Notes: generated by a model from the sequence alone, not told the origin. 64,000 nucleotides of DNA from Bradyrhizobium sp. WD16 (GCF_024181725.1 NZ_CP028908.1:5383501-5447500); one strand, 5' to 3'. Positions 43,530 through 53,856 are shown, counted from the stretch's first letter. Numbers and translations are program-made.

Positions 43530-44444
43530 TCAGTTGAGCCGCGTCGGGCGCTCTCCACCCTCGGATGGCGCCTCAAAACCCGCCGCGCCTGTCGAAGACG
43601 GCGGCGATGGCGGAGCCCCGGGCACCGCATCCGTCGCGGCGGGCGCGACCGGATGCACATGGCTCGCAGCAGCAGCCCGCTCGTGCCGGCGATACGACAG
43701 ATAGCCCGCCGGCAGGGTCAACAGGTAGATGACGGCTCCGGCCGAAAGCAGGTGCCACGGATAGCCGATCAGCAGCGCGATCACGAGGATGGTGACGACG
43801 AAGACCGGCAGCAGCATTTCCGGCGGCACGCGGGTATGCACGGTCTTGCCGGAGAAGACCGGCAGGCGCGACACCATCAGGAAGGCGATCAGCAGGGTGT
43901 AGAGCGCAATCAGGGTGGTCGGCAGCTTCGGTACGCCGAGGAACGACAGATAGATCGGCAGCAGGACGAGCAGCGCGCCGGCGGGAGCCGGGACGCCGGT
44001 GAAGAAGCCGGCCGCATAGGCGGGCCGGTTGGGGTCGTCGATCGTAACGTTGAACCGGGCCAGCCTCAGGCCGCCGCTGATGGCGAAGATCATCGCCGAG
44101 ATCCAGCCCACATTCTTGAGCTCGTGGAGCTGCCAGAAATACAGGATCAGCCCGGGCGTGACGCCAAAATTGACGAAGTCGGCGAGGCTGTCGAGTTCGG
44201 CGCCGAACCGCGACTGGCCCTTGATCAGCCTGGCGACACGGCCGTCGATACCGTCGAGCAGCGCAGCGAAGACGATCGCGGCCAGCGCCAGCTCGAGCCG
44301 GCCCTCGGTCGACAGACGGATCGCCGTCAGGCCGGCGCAGATCGCCAGCAGGGTGATGATGTTGGGGACCAGCATCCGCACGGGGATCGGGCGGAAGCGG
44401 CGGCGCTTCTGGTCGATAGAAGCAGGGTCAAAGGGCCTGGGCAT
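43530..44444 (-). CDS. pssA: CDP-diacylglycerol-serine O-phosphatidyltransferase
   Basis: It makes phosphatidylserine from CDP-diacylglycerol and serine in the inner membrane. The 304-residue protein has the CDP-alcohol phosphotransferase motif DG-RVAR-LIKGQSRFG-AEL-D-SLA-D at about 64-90, preceded by the helix PNIITLLAICAGLTAIRLS. Further helices fill residues 100-250. The last 45 residues are an Ala/Pro-rich cytosolic tail. The ATG at 44444 is the family start. It follows psd by 55 bp, with a strong palindrome in the gap. Confidence 0.95.
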   Translation of the reverse strand: MPRPFDPASIDQKRRRFRPIPVRMLVPNIITLLAICAGLTAIRLSTEGRLELALAAIVFAALLDGIDGRVARLIKGQSRFGAELDSLADFVNFGVTPGLILYFWQLHELKNVGWISAMIFAISGGLRLARFNVTIDDPNRPAYAAGFFTGVPAPAGALLVLLPIYLSFLGVPKLPTTLIALYTLLIAFLMVSRLPVFSGKTVHTRVPPEMLLPVFVVTILVIALLIGYPWHLLSAGAVIYLLTLPAGYLSYRRHERAAAASHVHPVAPAATDAVPGAPPSPPSSTGAAGFEAPSEGGERPTRLN

Positions 44445-44468
44445 GTCCCACCATATAGCAATCCCGTG

Positions 44469-44492
44469 CCCGGCCCGCCATGGCGGGCCGGG
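44469..44492. repeat. Perfect 24-bp palindrome between psd and pssA
   Basis: CCCGGCCCGCCA and TGGCGGGCCGGG are exact complements with no spacer. A second stem, GGGTCGA / TCGACCC, overlaps it and covers the psd stop. As RNA these two stems share the CCC/GGG bases and cannot both form fully. The position inside the operon suggests control of pssA expression or RNA processing. Confidence 0.6.
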
Positions 44493-44499
44493 TCGAGGC

Positions 44500-45198
44500 T
44501 TAATCGACCCGGAAGGTCCGACCGCCGTCGCCGACACGGAAATCGGCCAGCACGGTCTCCCCGGCAATGGCCGTCTGGCCCTCGGAGACCAGCGCCTTGG
44601 CGCCTTCGGGCAGGAAGACGTCGAGGCGCGAGCCGAAGCGGATCAGGCCGAAGCGCTCGCCGGCAACCAGGCTCTGCCCTTCCCGGACGAAGGACACGAT
44701 GCGCCGCGCCACCAGGCCGGCAATCTGGACGACGCCGATCCGCCCGGCCGGGGTCACGATGACCAGCGAATTGCGCTCGTTATCCTCACTGGCCTTGTCC
44801 AGCTCGGCATTGATGAATTTGCCTGGCCGGTAGGCGATCCGCTCGATGCGGCCCGCCACCGGACTGCGGTTCACGTGGCAGTTGAACACGCTCATGAAGA
44901 TGGAGATGCGAAGCAATGGCGCGGCGCCGAGGCCGAGTTCGGGCGGCGGCACGGTCTGGGTGATCATCGACACCCGGCCGTCGGCAGGCGCCACGACGAG
45001 CCCCTCGCGGGTCGGCGTCACCCGGACCGGATCGCGGAAGAACAGCGCGCACCAAACCGTGAGCACCACTCCGACCCAGCCGAGCGGCGACCAGATCCAG
45101 AGCAGAATCAGGCTGGCAAAGGCGAAGGCGCCGATGAAGGGATACCCCTCCGGATGGATCGGCGGGATCTGGGCACGAATGGACTTGGCGATCGACAT
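44500..45198 (-). CDS. psd: Phosphatidylserine decarboxylase proenzyme (short type)
   Basis: It converts phosphatidylserine to phosphatidylethanolamine, the step after pssA. The 232-residue short-form enzyme has [28 protein letters not shown] with the conserved His, and the self-cleavage site [17 protein letters not shown]; cleavage between Gly and Ser makes the pyruvoyl group. A hydrophobic N-terminus ([20 protein letters not shown]) anchors it. The ATG at 45198 precedes [13 protein letters not shown], the normal N-terminus. First gene of psd-pssA. Confidence 0.95.
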   Translation of the reverse strand: MSIAKSIRAQIPPIHPEGYPFIGAFAFASLILLWIWSPLGWVGVVLTVWCALFFRDPVRVTPTREGLVVAPADGRVSMITQTVPPPELGLGAAPLLRISIFMSVFNCHVNRSPVAGRIERIAYRPGKFINAELDKASEDNERNSLVIVTPAGRIGVVQIAGLVARRIVSFVREGQSLVAGERFGLIRFGSRLDVFLPEGAKALVSEGQTAIAGETVLADFRVGDGGRTFRVD

Positions 45199-45299
45199 GG
45201 GGAAAACCTGAAACGGAGGATGAGAGGTCGATAATGGCGTTCGGCCGCGGCGGCGTGTGTTGCAGGAGTTAGATCCTGAAAGATCCAAGTCTTGCAAGA

Positions 45300-47291
45300 T
45301 TACTCGGCGGCGTCCGGGGTCGCCAGCGGCTCGTGATGGCGAGGCGCTGCCGCCTCGATGTCGCCGTCGAGATCTGCATCTGCGCCGACATCGAGCGGGC
45401 GCGCGGCAGAGCCGGTCTGGGCGAGCTTTTCGCGCGCCTCCTCGGCCTCGCGCTGGCGATTCCACATGCTGGCGTAAAGACCGCCCGCGGCGAGCAGGTC
45501 GGCATGCCGGCCGCGCTCGACGATCCCGCCGCGATCGAGCACGATGATCTCGTCGGCGCCGACGATGGTCGACAAGCGATGGGCGATCACCACCGAGGTG
45601 CGGCTCTTGGAAATGCGTTCGAGCGAATCCTGGATCTCCCGCTCGGTGTGGCTGTCGAGCGCGGACGTCGCCTCGTCGAGCACCAGGATCGGCGGCCCCT
45701 TGAGGATCGTGCGCGCGATCGCCACCCGCTGCTTCTCGCCGCCGGACAGCTTCAAGCCGCGCTCGCCGACTTCGGTCTCGTAGCCCCTGGGCGACAGGCG
45801 GATGAAACCGTCGATCTGGGCGAGCCGCGCCGCTTCCTCGACCTCGGCATCGGAGGCGTCCCACCGGCCGTAGCGGATGTTGTAGCGGATCGTGTCGTTG
45901 AACAGCACGGTGTCCTGCGGCACCATGCCGATGGCGGCCCGCAGCGACGCCTGGGTGACGGCGCGAATATCCTGGCCGTCGATCAGGATGCGGCCGCCGC
46001 TGACGTCGTAGAGGCGGAACAGCAGGCGGGATATCGTCGACTTGCCCGCCCCCGATGGCCCGACGATGGCGACCGTGTTGCCCGCGGGCACCGTGAAGCT
46101 CAGACCGTCGAGGATGGTGCGGTCCGGATCATAGGCGAAGCGGACATTCTCGAAGCGCACCTCGCCACGGGTCACCGCCAGCGCCGGGGCTCCCGACACA
46201 TCCTTGACCTCGGGGCGGCGGCCGAGCACACCGAACATCTTCTCGATATCGATCAGCGCCTGCTTGATCTCGCGATACACCATGCCCATGAAGTTGAGCG
46301 GCTGGTAAAGCTGGATCATCATGGCGTTGATCATGACGAAATCGCCGACCGTCTTGGTGCCGTTGCGGATGCCGATGGCGCACAGCACCATGGTCGCGGT
46401 CAGGCCGAAGGTGAAGATTACCGCCTGCCCGGTATTGAGCCAGGCGAGCGAAGTGTAGGTCATGACGCTCGCCTGCTCGTAGCGCTCCATCGAGCGGTCG
46501 TAGCGTTGCGCCTCCCGCTGCTCGGCGCCGAAATACTTCACCGTCTCGTAGTTGAGCAGCGAGTCGATCGCCTTGGTATTGGCCTCGGTATCGGATTCAT
46601 TCATCCGCCGGCGGATGCCGATACGCCATTCGGTGGCGATGTAGGTGTAGTACATGTAGGCGGCGACGGTGGCGACGATCACCGCGACGTAGCGCCAGTC
46701 GAACTGCCAGAGCAGAACGCCCGTCAGCAGGGCGACCTCGATGATGGTCGGCACGAGTTGCAGGATCACCATACGCACGATGGTTTCGATGCCGTTGCGG
46801 CCGCGCTCCAGCACCCGCGTCAGCCCGCCGGTCTTGCGCTCCAGATGGAAGCGCAACGACAATTCGTGCATGTGGACGAAGGTCATATAGGCGAGGCGCC
46901 GGACCGCATGCATCGCCACCTGCGCGAAGATGCCGTCCCGCCATTGCGTCAGGACCGCCATCACCACCCGCATCAGGCCGTAGCTTGCGGTCAGAACCAG
47001 CGGCGAGGCGATCACCCAGGTCGCCCAGTCCGCGCCCGCCAGTGGCGAAGTGTTGTGGCCGCTCAGGGCGTCGGTCGCCCATTTGAAGGTGAAGGGCACC
47101 GCCAGGGTCGCCAGCTTGGCGACCAACAGCAGCCCCATGGCCCAGACCACCCGCAACTTGAGGTCGGCCCGTTCCCCCGGCCAGATATAGGGCCACAGCT
47201 GCCGCAAGGTCCCCGCCAGCGACCCGCCCTGGCCCTGGTCGCGCGCGTCGGGAACCCCGGAGCCATGGTGGGAAGAATGGTGTGCTGTCAT
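45300..47291 (-). CDS. Atm1/HMT1-type ABC exporter (fused membrane and ATPase domains)
   Basis: A 663-residue half-transporter. Residues about 60-350 hold six membrane helices with the Atm1 features [19 protein letters not shown] and [19 protein letters not shown]. The ATPase domain has Walker [11 protein letters not shown]-loop [13 protein letters not shown], signature [15 protein letters not shown] and Walker [13 protein letters not shown]. It acts as a homodimer in the inner membrane. Bacterial Atm1 proteins export glutathione conjugates of metals. The N-terminus is His-rich ([10 protein letters not shown]). A 196-bp gap with no gene separates it from the divergent LOG gene. Confidence 0.92.
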   Translation of the reverse strand: MTAHHSSHHGSGVPDARDQGQGGSLAGTLRQLWPYIWPGERADLKLRVVWAMGLLLVAKLATLAVPFTFKWATDALSGHNTSPLAGADWATWVIASPLVLTASYGLMRVVMAVLTQWRDGIFAQVAMHAVRRLAYMTFVHMHELSLRFHLERKTGGLTRVLERGRNGIETIVRMVILQLVPTIIEVALLTGVLLWQFDWRYVAVIVATVAAYMYYTYIATEWRIGIRRRMNESDTEANTKAIDSLLNYETVKYFGAEQREAQRYDRSMERYEQASVMTYTSLAWLNTGQAVIFTFGLTATMVLCAIGIRNGTKTVGDFVMINAMMIQLYQPLNFMGMVYREIKQALIDIEKMFGVLGRRPEVKDVSGAPALAVTRGEVRFENVRFAYDPDRTILDGLSFTVPAGNTVAIVGPSGAGKSTISRLLFRLYDVSGGRILIDGQDIRAVTQASLRAAIGMVPQDTVLFNDTIRYNIRYGRWDASDAEVEEAARLAQIDGFIRLSPRGYETEVGERGLKLSGGEKQRVAIARTILKGPPILVLDEATSALDSHTEREIQDSLERISKSRTSVVIAHRLSTIVGADEIIVLDRGGIVERGRHADLLAAGGLYASMWNRQREAEEAREKLAQTGSAARPLDVGADADLDGDIEAAAPRHHEPLATPDAAE

Positions 47292-47488
47292 CACATGCCT
47301 GGGAAGAGGAAGCCGTGCCTGTTGGGCCGAACTGCAATTTGAGCCCGTCATATAGTGGTTTTGCCCAAGGCGTACACTGGCGGGGAACAAGTTTTTCCCG
47401 TCGAAACCGAACCTATGGACCCGATCAGGCGCGAATCGTTCCACCGGCCTCGCTTGACGCTCGCCTTTACGGGTGCCACATCGCCATT

Positions 47489-48109
47489 ATGAACACGCTT
47501 CCCTCGCGAATCCGGACGGTCTGCGTCTATTGCGGCTCGGGCCCCGGCACCAACCCCCAATTCGTCACCGCTGCCAAAGCTTTCGGCAAGGCCCTGGCCG
47601 AAGCCGACATTGGTCTCGTCTATGGCGGCGGCTCGGTCGGACTGATGGGCGCTGTCGCCGCCTCCGTGCTCGATCACGGCGGCAGGGTCACCGGGATCAT
47701 TCCGGAATTCCTCACCGCCAAGGAAAACGCCCTGACGCGCGTGCAGGAACTGATCGTCACCGCCAACATGCACGAGCGCAAGCAGCTGATGTTCGATCGC
47801 TCCGACGCCTTCGTCGCCTTCCCCGGCGGCATCGGCACGCTCGAGGAACTCGTCGAGCAGCTGACCTGGGCCCAGCTCGGCCGACATAACAAGCCGATCC
47901 TGCTCGCCAACATCGACGGCTTCTGGCAGCCGTTGCTCAGCCTGATCGAGCACATGCGCGAGACGCATTTCATCCGTCCCGGCATGGCGGTGAAGCTGCT
48001 CACCGCCAACTCGGTGCCGGAGATCCTGCCCCGCCTGCAGCAGGCGGCGGCCACCGAGACCGAGGCCGATCTCGCCGCGGCCAGCAAGGTCGCGCAGAAG
48101 ATGGGTTGA
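47489..48109 (+). CDS. LOG-family phosphoribohydrolase (TIGR00730)
   Basis: A 206-residue Rossmann-fold enzyme that releases free cytokinin-type bases from nucleoside monophosphates. The N-terminus RTVCVYCGSGPGTNPQF and the motif AFPGGIGTLEELVEQLTWAQLG (PGGxGTxxE) are characteristic. The nucleotide segment is GLVYGGGSVGLMGAVA. The ATG at 47489 fits; upstream frame is non-conserved. It is convergent with cimA (16-bp gap). Confidence 0.94.
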   Translation: MNTLPSRIRTVCVYCGSGPGTNPQFVTAAKAFGKALAEADIGLVYGGGSVGLMGAVAASVLDHGGRVTGIIPEFLTAKENALTRVQELIVTANMHERKQLMFDRSDAFVAFPGGIGTLEELVEQLTWAQLGRHNKPILLANIDGFWQPLLSLIEHMRETHFIRPGMAVKLLTANSVPEILPRLQQAAATETEADLAAASKVAQKMG

Positions 48110-48125
48110 TGAGGCGCCGGCCTTT

Positions 48126-49736
48126 TCAGGCCGGGGCCCCAGCCTTTACGAGCTTGTAGACAACCGAATCCATCAGCGCCTGAAACGAGGCATCGATGAT
48201 GTTGGGCGAAACACCCACGGTCATCCAGCGTTCGCCGTCCTCGTCCTCGCTCTCGATCAGGACCCTCGTCACGGCCTCGGTGCCGCCATTGAGGATACGC
48301 ACGCGGTAGTCGGTCAACTTCAACCGGTCGATGTATTTCTGGTACTTGCCGAGGTCCTTGCGCAGGGCGACATCGAGCGCGTTGACCGGGCCGTTGCCTT
48401 CGGCCGCCGAGATCAGCACCTCGCCGTCGACATTGACCTTGACCACCGCCAGCGCCACTGTGACCCGCTGGCCGTTGGCATTGTAGCGCTGCTCGACATT
48501 GACGTCGAACTGCTCGACCCGGAAATACTCCGGCACGCGGCCGAGAGTGCGCCGCGCCAGCAATTCGAACGATGCGTCGGCGGATTCGTAGGAATAGCCA
48601 GCCGCCTCCCGCTCCTTCATCTCCTCGACCAGACGGTTGACGCGCGGATCATTGCGATCGAAGACGATGCCCGAACGCTCCAGCTCGGCCAGCACGTTGG
48701 AGCGGCCGGCCTGATCCGACACCAGCACCTTGCGACGATTGCCGACGGATTCCGGCCGCACATGCTCGTAGGTCTCGGGATCCTTGAGGATGGCGGAAGC
48801 ATGGATTCCCGCCTTGGTGACGAAGGCGCTTTCGCCGACGTAAGGCGCATGGCGGTTGGATGGCTGGTTGAGCATGTCGTCCAGCGTCCGTGACACCTGC
48901 ATCAGGGAGGCGAGCTTGTCGTCGGTCACGCCGATTTCGAGAGCATCGGCGAATTCCCTCTTCAGCTTCAGGGTCGGAATCAGCGAACACAGATTGGCGT
49001 TGCCGCAGCGCTCGCCGAGACCGTTGAGCGTGCCCTGGACCTGGCGCACGCCGGCGCGCACGGCGGCGAGCGAATTGGCCACCGCCTGCTCGGTGTCGTT
49101 GTGGGCGTGGATGCCGAGATGGTCCCCCGGCACATGTCGGATCATTTCGCCGACGATAGCCTCGATCTCATGGGGCATGGCGCCGCCATTGGTGTCGCAC
49201 AGCACCACCCAGCGGGCCCCCGCCTCGTAGGCAGTGCGGGCACAGGCCAGCGCATAGTCCTTGTTGGCCTTGTAGCCGTCGAAGAAATGCTCGCAGTCGA
49301 CCAATACCTCGCGGCCCTTGGCCGTGGCGGCTGCGACGCTATCGCGGATCGAAGCGAGATTTTCCTCGTTGGTGGTCTCGAGCGCGACGCGCACCTGGTA
49401 ATCCGAGGCCTTGGCGACGAAGCAGATGGCGTCGGCATCCGCCCCGAGCAGCGTCGCGAGGCCAGGATCGTTGGCCGCCGAGCGACCGGGGCGCCGCGTC
49501 ATGCCGAAGGCCGTGAAGACCGCGCTGCCGAGCTTCGGCTTCGCCGAGAAGAACTCCGTATCGGTGAGATTGGCGCCGGGATAGCCGCCTTCGACATAGT
49601 CGATGCCGAGATCGTCGAGCATCGCCGCGATCAGGCGCTTGTCATGCACCGTGAAATCGACGCCGTTGGTCTGGGCGCCGTCACGCAGCGTGGTGTCGAA
49701 CAGATAGAGCCGTTCGCGGCGGGATGCGGCGGTCAT
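48126..49736 (-). CDS. cimA: (R)-citramalate synthase
   Basis: It condenses pyruvate and acetyl-CoA to citramalate for isoleucine synthesis without threonine. The 536-residue protein starts with the HMGL-type barrel LYLFDTTLRDGAQTNGVDF. It has CDTNGGAMPHE, LGIHAHNDTEQAVANSLAAV and GTLNGLGERCGNANLCSL, then a C-terminal regulatory LeuA-dimer domain (SAAEGNGPVNALDVALRKDL). The layout is that of CimA rather than 2-isopropylmalate synthase. Its ATG overlaps the GNAT stop as ATGA. Last gene of cysS-small protein-GNAT-cimA. Confidence 0.94.
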   Translation of the reverse strand: MTAASRRERLYLFDTTLRDGAQTNGVDFTVHDKRLIAAMLDDLGIDYVEGGYPGANLTDTEFFSAKPKLGSAVFTAFGMTRRPGRSAANDPGLATLLGADADAICFVAKASDYQVRVALETTNEENLASIRDSVAAATAKGREVLVDCEHFFDGYKANKDYALACARTAYEAGARWVVLCDTNGGAMPHEIEAIVGEMIRHVPGDHLGIHAHNDTEQAVANSLAAVRAGVRQVQGTLNGLGERCGNANLCSLIPTLKLKREFADALEIGVTDDKLASLMQVSRTLDDMLNQPSNRHAPYVGESAFVTKAGIHASAILKDPETYEHVRPESVGNRRKVLVSDQAGRSNVLAELERSGIVFDRNDPRVNRLVEEMKEREAAGYSYESADASFELLARRTLGRVPEYFRVEQFDVNVEQRYNANGQRVTVALAVVKVNVDGEVLISAAEGNGPVNALDVALRKDLGKYQKYIDRLKLTDYRVRILNGGTEAVTRVLIESEDEDGERWMTVGVSPNIIDASFQALMDSVVYKLVKAGAPA

Positions 49737-50242
49737 TGCATCGGACCCTTCTCGACCGGTACGAGCGCCTTCTGCATGCGGGTGCGCACCAGCCATTCGT
49801 CGCCGACATTGACGGTCGAGCGCTGCTGGTCGGCATAGCCGCGCTTGCGGAAGAAATCATGGGCGGTGTCGCTGGCGTCGACCGTCAGCCTGGTGGCGCC
49901 GCGCGCCGCCGCGAGCTTCTCCAGCGCCTCGCACAGCGCGGATGCAACCCCCTGCCCGGCGGCGCTGGGATGGACGTAGAGCATCTCGATGTGATCGGCC
50001 CCTTTCAACGAGGCGAAGCCGACCGGCGACGACTCGAGCGTCGCCACCAGGGTCAGATCCTTGCCGAGCGCGGCACCGAAATGCTCCTCGTCGTCGGCAG
50101 CGCTCATCCAGGCCTGCTGCTGGCCCTCAGTATAATCGTCGCCGGTCAGCCCTTCGATGCTCTCGACGAAGATCGCGGCGAGCACCGCCGCATCGGCCGG
50201 CAGATAGGGCCGCAGCCCCACGGATGGTTGCGATCGAGCCAT
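49733..50242 (-). CDS. GNAT-family N-acetyltransferase
   Basis: A 169-residue acetyltransferase. The acetyl-CoA site is MLYVHPSAAGQGVASALCEALE, preceded by SPVGFASLKGADHIE and followed by LTVDASDTAHDFFRKRGYADQ, the normal GNAT end. Acceptor unknown. Its start lies 2 nt after the stop of the small membrane protein and its stop overlaps cimA. Confidence 0.92.
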   Translation of the reverse strand: MARSQPSVGLRPYLPADAAVLAAIFVESIEGLTGDDYTEGQQQAWMSAADDEEHFGAALGKDLTLVATLESSPVGFASLKGADHIEMLYVHPSAAGQGVASALCEALEKLAAARGATRLTVDASDTAHDFFRKRGYADQQRSTVNVGDEWLVRTRMQKALVPVEKGPMQ

Positions 50243-50244
50243 GC

Positions 50245-50358
50245 TCACCAGATTCCATAGAGTTTCAGCACGAGTCCCACGGCGGCGGCGATCACCAGCA
50301 CTTTGAGCACGATGTAGTAAAGCCAGTGCCTGGGAAAAGGTGTATCCGGCCTGCTCAT
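50245..50358 (-). CDS. 37-residue small membrane protein
   Basis: A short frame encodes a protein starting [19 protein letters not shown], continuing with the helix [18 protein letters not shown]. It has one membrane helix (about 13-36) and a basic, aromatic N-terminus. The ATG at 50358 overlaps the cysS stop (ATGA) and the TGA lies 2 nt before the GNAT start, so it fills the gap between two genes exactly. This fit and the hydrophobic profile make it likely a real gene. No function is known to me; a membrane tether or modulator is possible. Confidence 0.75.
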   Translation of the reverse strand: MSRPDTPFPRHWLYYIVLKVLVIAAAVGLVLKLYGIW

Positions 50359-51770
50359 CGTGCGATCTCCCAGGTGGTGACCGGTCGCCCCTCGGCGTCC
50401 TTGCCGTCCTTGAGCACGACCCCCATGGCCGCGAGTTCATCGCGGATGCGGTCGGACTCGGCGAAATTCTTTTGCGCACGCGCCTCGCGGCGCCTGGCGA
50501 TCAGGGCCTCGACGGCCTGCGCATCGACGCCGGCGCTCTTCTGCTTGGCCGCGTTCCACTCCGCGTCGGAGACCTTGAGGAACCCGAGAAACCTGAGCGA
50601 GCCCGTCAACGCTTGCAGGAACTGTGCTCCGTCGCCATGCACCGCCTTGCTGCGCAGCTGATGCAACTCGGCAATTGCCCGCGGCGTGTTCAGGTCATCG
50701 CACAGCGCATCCAGAACCGACTGATCCGGCCTTGCAGGCTCCTCCGAACGATTTCCGGCCGCGCCCGAGAGCGCATACCACTCGTCCAGGACCTTGGCGC
50801 TTTCCTCGAGCCCCTTCAGCGTCCAGTCGATGGGCGAGCGGTAATGGGTCTTGAGCATGTTGAGGCGCAACACCTCGCCCGGCCAGTCCGCCAGCAGTTG
50901 ACGGATGGTGATGAAGTTGCCGAGCGACTTCGACATCTTCTCGCCTTCGACCTGCAGGAAGCCGTTGTGCATCCAGGTCTCGGCCATGCGCTGCTGATGG
51001 AAGGCGCAGCAGGACTGGGCGATCTCGTTCTCGTGGTGCGGAAAGACGAGATCGATGCCCCCGCCATGGATGTCGAAGCGCTCGCCGAGGTGCTTCCAGG
51101 CCATGGCCGAGCACTCGACGTGCCAGCCCGGACGACCAGCCACGGTGATGCCGCCTGGCGACGGCCATGAAGGCTCGCCGGGCTTCGACGGCTTCCACAG
51201 CACGAAGTCCATCGGCTCGCGCTTGTAGGGCGCGACATCGACCCGGGCGCCGGCCAGCATCTCGTCGAGCGAGCGCCGCGCCAGCTGACCGTAGGCCGGC
51301 ATGGTGGCCACCGAAAACAGCACGTGGTCCTCGGCCACATACGCATGGCCGCCTGCGATCAGCTTTTCGATGATCGCGCGCATCTCGGCGATGTGCTCGG
51401 TGGCGCGCGGCTCGATGGTCGGCCTCAGGCAGCCGAGCGCATCGACGTCTTCATGAAACTGACGCTCGGTCAGTTCGGTAACCTTGCGGATCCCCTGGTT
51501 GAGCGGCAAGTCCGGATAATCGCGCGCCGCGCGGTCGTTGATCTTGTCGTCGACGTCGGTGATGTTGCGCACATAGGTGACGTGCTCGGCGCCGTAGAGA
51601 TGGCGCAGCAGCCGGAACAACACGTCGAAGACGATCACCGGCCGGGCGTTGCCGATATGGGCGAAGTCATAGACCGTCGGACCGCAGACATACATCCGCA
51701 CCCGGTCTCGATCGAGCGGCGCGAAGGCACGCTTCTCCTTGGTCAAGGTATCGTAGAATGCCAGTGTCAT
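50355..51770 (-). CDS. cysS: Cysteinyl-tRNA synthetase
   Basis: A 471-residue class I synthetase that charges tRNA-Cys. The HIGH-type motif is [17 protein letters not shown], the zinc ligands include Cys in that segment and [14 protein letters not shown] and [10 protein letters not shown], and the KMSKS motif is [11 protein letters not shown]. Length and C-terminal domain are normal. First gene of an operon with ATGA coupling to the small membrane protein. Position at the head of a four-gene unit suggests expression tied to growth. Confidence 0.97.
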   Translation of the reverse strand: MTLAFYDTLTKEKRAFAPLDRDRVRMYVCGPTVYDFAHIGNARPVIVFDVLFRLLRHLYGAEHVTYVRNITDVDDKINDRAARDYPDLPLNQGIRKVTELTERQFHEDVDALGCLRPTIEPRATEHIAEMRAIIEKLIAGGHAYVAEDHVLFSVATMPAYGQLARRSLDEMLAGARVDVAPYKREPMDFVLWKPSKPGEPSWPSPGGITVAGRPGWHVECSAMAWKHLGERFDIHGGGIDLVFPHHENEIAQSCCAFHQQRMAETWMHNGFLQVEGEKMSKSLGNFITIRQLLADWPGEVLRLNMLKTHYRSPIDWTLKGLEESAKVLDEWYALSGAAGNRSEEPARPDQSVLDALCDDLNTPRAIAELHQLRSKAVHGDGAQFLQALTGSLRFLGFLKVSDAEWNAAKQKSAGVDAQAVEALIARRREARAQKNFAESDRIRDELAAMGVVLKDGKDAEGRPVTTWEIAR

Positions 51771-52154
51771 CGGTTCCCGCCCACAGCAAAGCAGCCGTCA
51801 TCGATCCGGCTGGCCGGGCGTCTGTCGATCTCGATCAGGAGAAAAGACGGCCTCAGCCAGCGAATCGCTAGCTCGTAATCTCGCGGCAAATGCCGAAAAT
51901 GAGGATAAGGCCGTTCATGTTTTGCACCATGGGGCAGCAGGGCCGGCGCCGTCAAGGGAGACGGGCGGCGTCAGGACGCCAAATTCGCGGCGCCGACGGG
52001 GCGGCAGGTGCATCCCGAAAGTCACGACTGCACCGGATCTCGTAACCCCTGCCCGGTGCAGCCGCGATCAGCCACGATTTCGCCTTGGTTAATCATTTTT
52101 AACGCGCCGGGTTTATCGTCGATGGACCTGCTCCTCCCGGGTCCGGCCAATTCC
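51771..52154. other. Intergenic region between cysS and a small secreted protein gene
   Basis: A 384-bp divergent gap. A minus-strand frame at 51767-51955 overlaps the cysS start, but its composition is not convincing. I see no repeat, hairpin or RNA gene. The AT-rich stretch GGTTAATCATTTTTAACG at about 52087-52104 may belong to the promoter of the next gene. Confidence 0.5.
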
Positions 52155-52463
52155 ATGAATATCCGCGCGCTCCTCATCGCCTGCGCCCTGCTTGCAGGCG
52201 CCCCTACTGCCCATGCCGAGAATCGCGTCTTCATCGTCGCCAACCAGCCGGACGGTTATGGCGTCGACCAGTGCCTGGCTCGGGGTGAGAAATGCGGCTC
52301 CTACGCCGCCCGGGCCTATTGCCAGTCGCGCGAGTTCGGCGACGCCGCCGCGTTCCGCCGGGTCGACCCCGGCGAATTTACCGGTGCGGTGCCGGTCTCC
52401 GCGGGCGATCATTGCCCGCGAGGCGGCTGCGGCGAATACGTCGCCATCACCTGTCAGCGCTGA
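52155..52463 (+). CDS. Small secreted Cys-containing protein of unknown function
   Basis: A 102-residue protein with a clear signal peptide (MNIRALLIACALLAGAPTAH, cleaved after Ala21). The mature domain has several cysteines (DQCLARGEKCGSYAARAYC, then HCPRGGCGEYVAITC) likely to form disulfides in the periplasm. VFIVANQPDGYGVDQCLA resembles small uncharacterised proteins of Bradyrhizobiaceae. The downstream DUF2865 gene is also Cys-rich and secreted, so the two may act together. Confidence 0.8.
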   Translation: MNIRALLIACALLAGAPTAHAENRVFIVANQPDGYGVDQCLARGEKCGSYAARAYCQSREFGDAAAFRRVDPGEFTGAVPVSAGDHCPRGGCGEYVAITCQR

Positions 52464-52568
52464 GCTGGATCGCGCGGCGCTCATCCGACAAAAAGGCGTG
52501 ATCGACGCCTTGTCCCTGCCGTCGAAACGACGTGACCTCGCCCAGAGAAGAGGGTATGGGAAGCACCG

Positions 52569-53750
52569 TTGGCCGCCTCGGCCCTCGCGCAGGAACCTCC
52601 TGATTTGCTGCCGTTTTCGTTCATCCTGCGGCCGCTTCTCGCGACCGCGCTGATCGGCCTCGCCGCGCCCGCCGCACTGGCCCAGGGCGCGCCACCGCCT
52701 GCCGCTCCGCCCGCCGGCGGGACCGTGACCAATCCGATGTGCCAGCGCCTGGAAGGCCAGCTCGCGCTGATTGATCGCGGCGGTGGCGACCCGGCCAAGA
52801 CCGACCAGATTCGCCGTTACGAGGACGCACAGGCCCGCCAGCAGGCCGAACTCGATCGGGTTACCACCCAGGCCAAGCGGATGGGCTGCGACAGCTCCGG
52901 TTTCCTGTCGCTGTTCAGCGGCCAGTCGGCGCAATGCGGACCGGTGAACAACCAGATCCAGCAGATGCGGGCCAATCTCGACCAGATCACCAACAGCCTG
53001 CAGCAGCTGCGCGGCGGCGGCAATTCCGACCGCGAAATGCAGCGCCGTTCGGTGCTGACCGCCCTCGCCCAGAACGGCTGCGGCCCGCAATATGCGGCTG
53101 CGGCCCGCGCCGCCCAGCCTGCCGGCTTCTTCGACAACCTGTTCGGCGGCGGCAATAACGGCGCTCCGCCACCGGGGGCCGTCATGGCGCCCGAGTCCGG
53201 CGCCTCCTCCGGCACCTATCGCACGGTCTGCGTGCGGAGCTGCGACGGCTATTACTTCCCGATTTCCTTTGCCACGGTGCCAGGCCGCTTCGCCGACGAC
53301 GAGCGAACCTGCAAGAGCCTGTGCCCTGCCGCGGATGCGACGCTGTTCACCTACAGAAATCCCGGCGAGGACATCAACCAGGCAGTCTCGATCAATGGCC
53401 AGCCCTATTCCTCGTCGCCCAACGCGTTCCGCTATCGCCAGTCATTCGATGCGGCCTGCAGCTGCAAGGCGGCCGGACAGAGCTGGGCGGACGCGTTGAA
53501 GAACATCGACGACAAGGCGGCGGCCGAACAGCAAGGGGACATCATCGTCACCGAAGACCGCGCCAAACGCATGTCGCAGCCGCAGCCAGGCGCCACCAAG
53601 GCGAGTGCAAGCCGCAAGGGTGCAGCTCCGGCTGCAGCGCCCGCCGCGCCGGCCGCCGCTGCCCCGACCGACCAGCCGCCGGCGGATCCGGCCACCACCG
53701 GCAGCAAGCAGATCCGCTCCGTCGGACCAACCTTTATCCCGGCTCGCTGA
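52569..53750 (+). CDS. DUF2865 domain-containing secreted protein
   Basis: A 393-residue exported protein. The signal segment is FILRPLLATALIGLAAPAAL near residues 18-37. The mature protein has a helical, Gln-rich middle (NNQIQQMRANLDQITNSLQQ) with a Cys-containing front part. The DUF2865 block follows: RTVCVRSCDGYYFPISFATV and ERTCKSLCPAADATLFTY. The end is a Pro/Ala-rich tail. There is no ATG before the signal; TTG at 52569 is the likely start, unusual but acceptable. Function unknown. Terminator-like stem at 53857 follows. Confidence 0.85.
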   Translation: MAASALAQEPPDLLPFSFILRPLLATALIGLAAPAALAQGAPPPAAPPAGGTVTNPMCQRLEGQLALIDRGGGDPAKTDQIRRYEDAQARQQAELDRVTTQAKRMGCDSSGFLSLFSGQSAQCGPVNNQIQQMRANLDQITNSLQQLRGGGNSDREMQRRSVLTALAQNGCGPQYAAAARAAQPAGFFDNLFGGGNNGAPPPGAVMAPESGASSGTYRTVCVRSCDGYYFPISFATVPGRFADDERTCKSLCPAADATLFTYRNPGEDINQAVSINGQPYSSSPNAFRYRQSFDAACSCKAAGQSWADALKNIDDKAAAEQQGDIIVTEDRAKRMSQPQPGATKASASRKGAAPAAAPAAPAAAAPTDQPPADPATTGSKQIRSVGPTFIPAR

Positions 53751-53856
53751 TCCTCCGACACTTCTGCGCGGGATCCGATGCTCGTATCAGCATTTCACGA
53801 GTGCGCGCTTTCCGAAGTTCGTGTCCGGAAGGTGCCGCAACTCACTCACGAGGGGG

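Noticed and set aside
45333-47342. 669-codon plus-strand frame
   Set aside because: Antisense of the Atm1-type exporter.
51767-51955. 62-codon minus-strand frame overlapping the cysS start
   Set aside because: The ATGA overlap is tempting, but composition is Arg/Pro-rich, there is no clear ribosome site and no recognisable domain.
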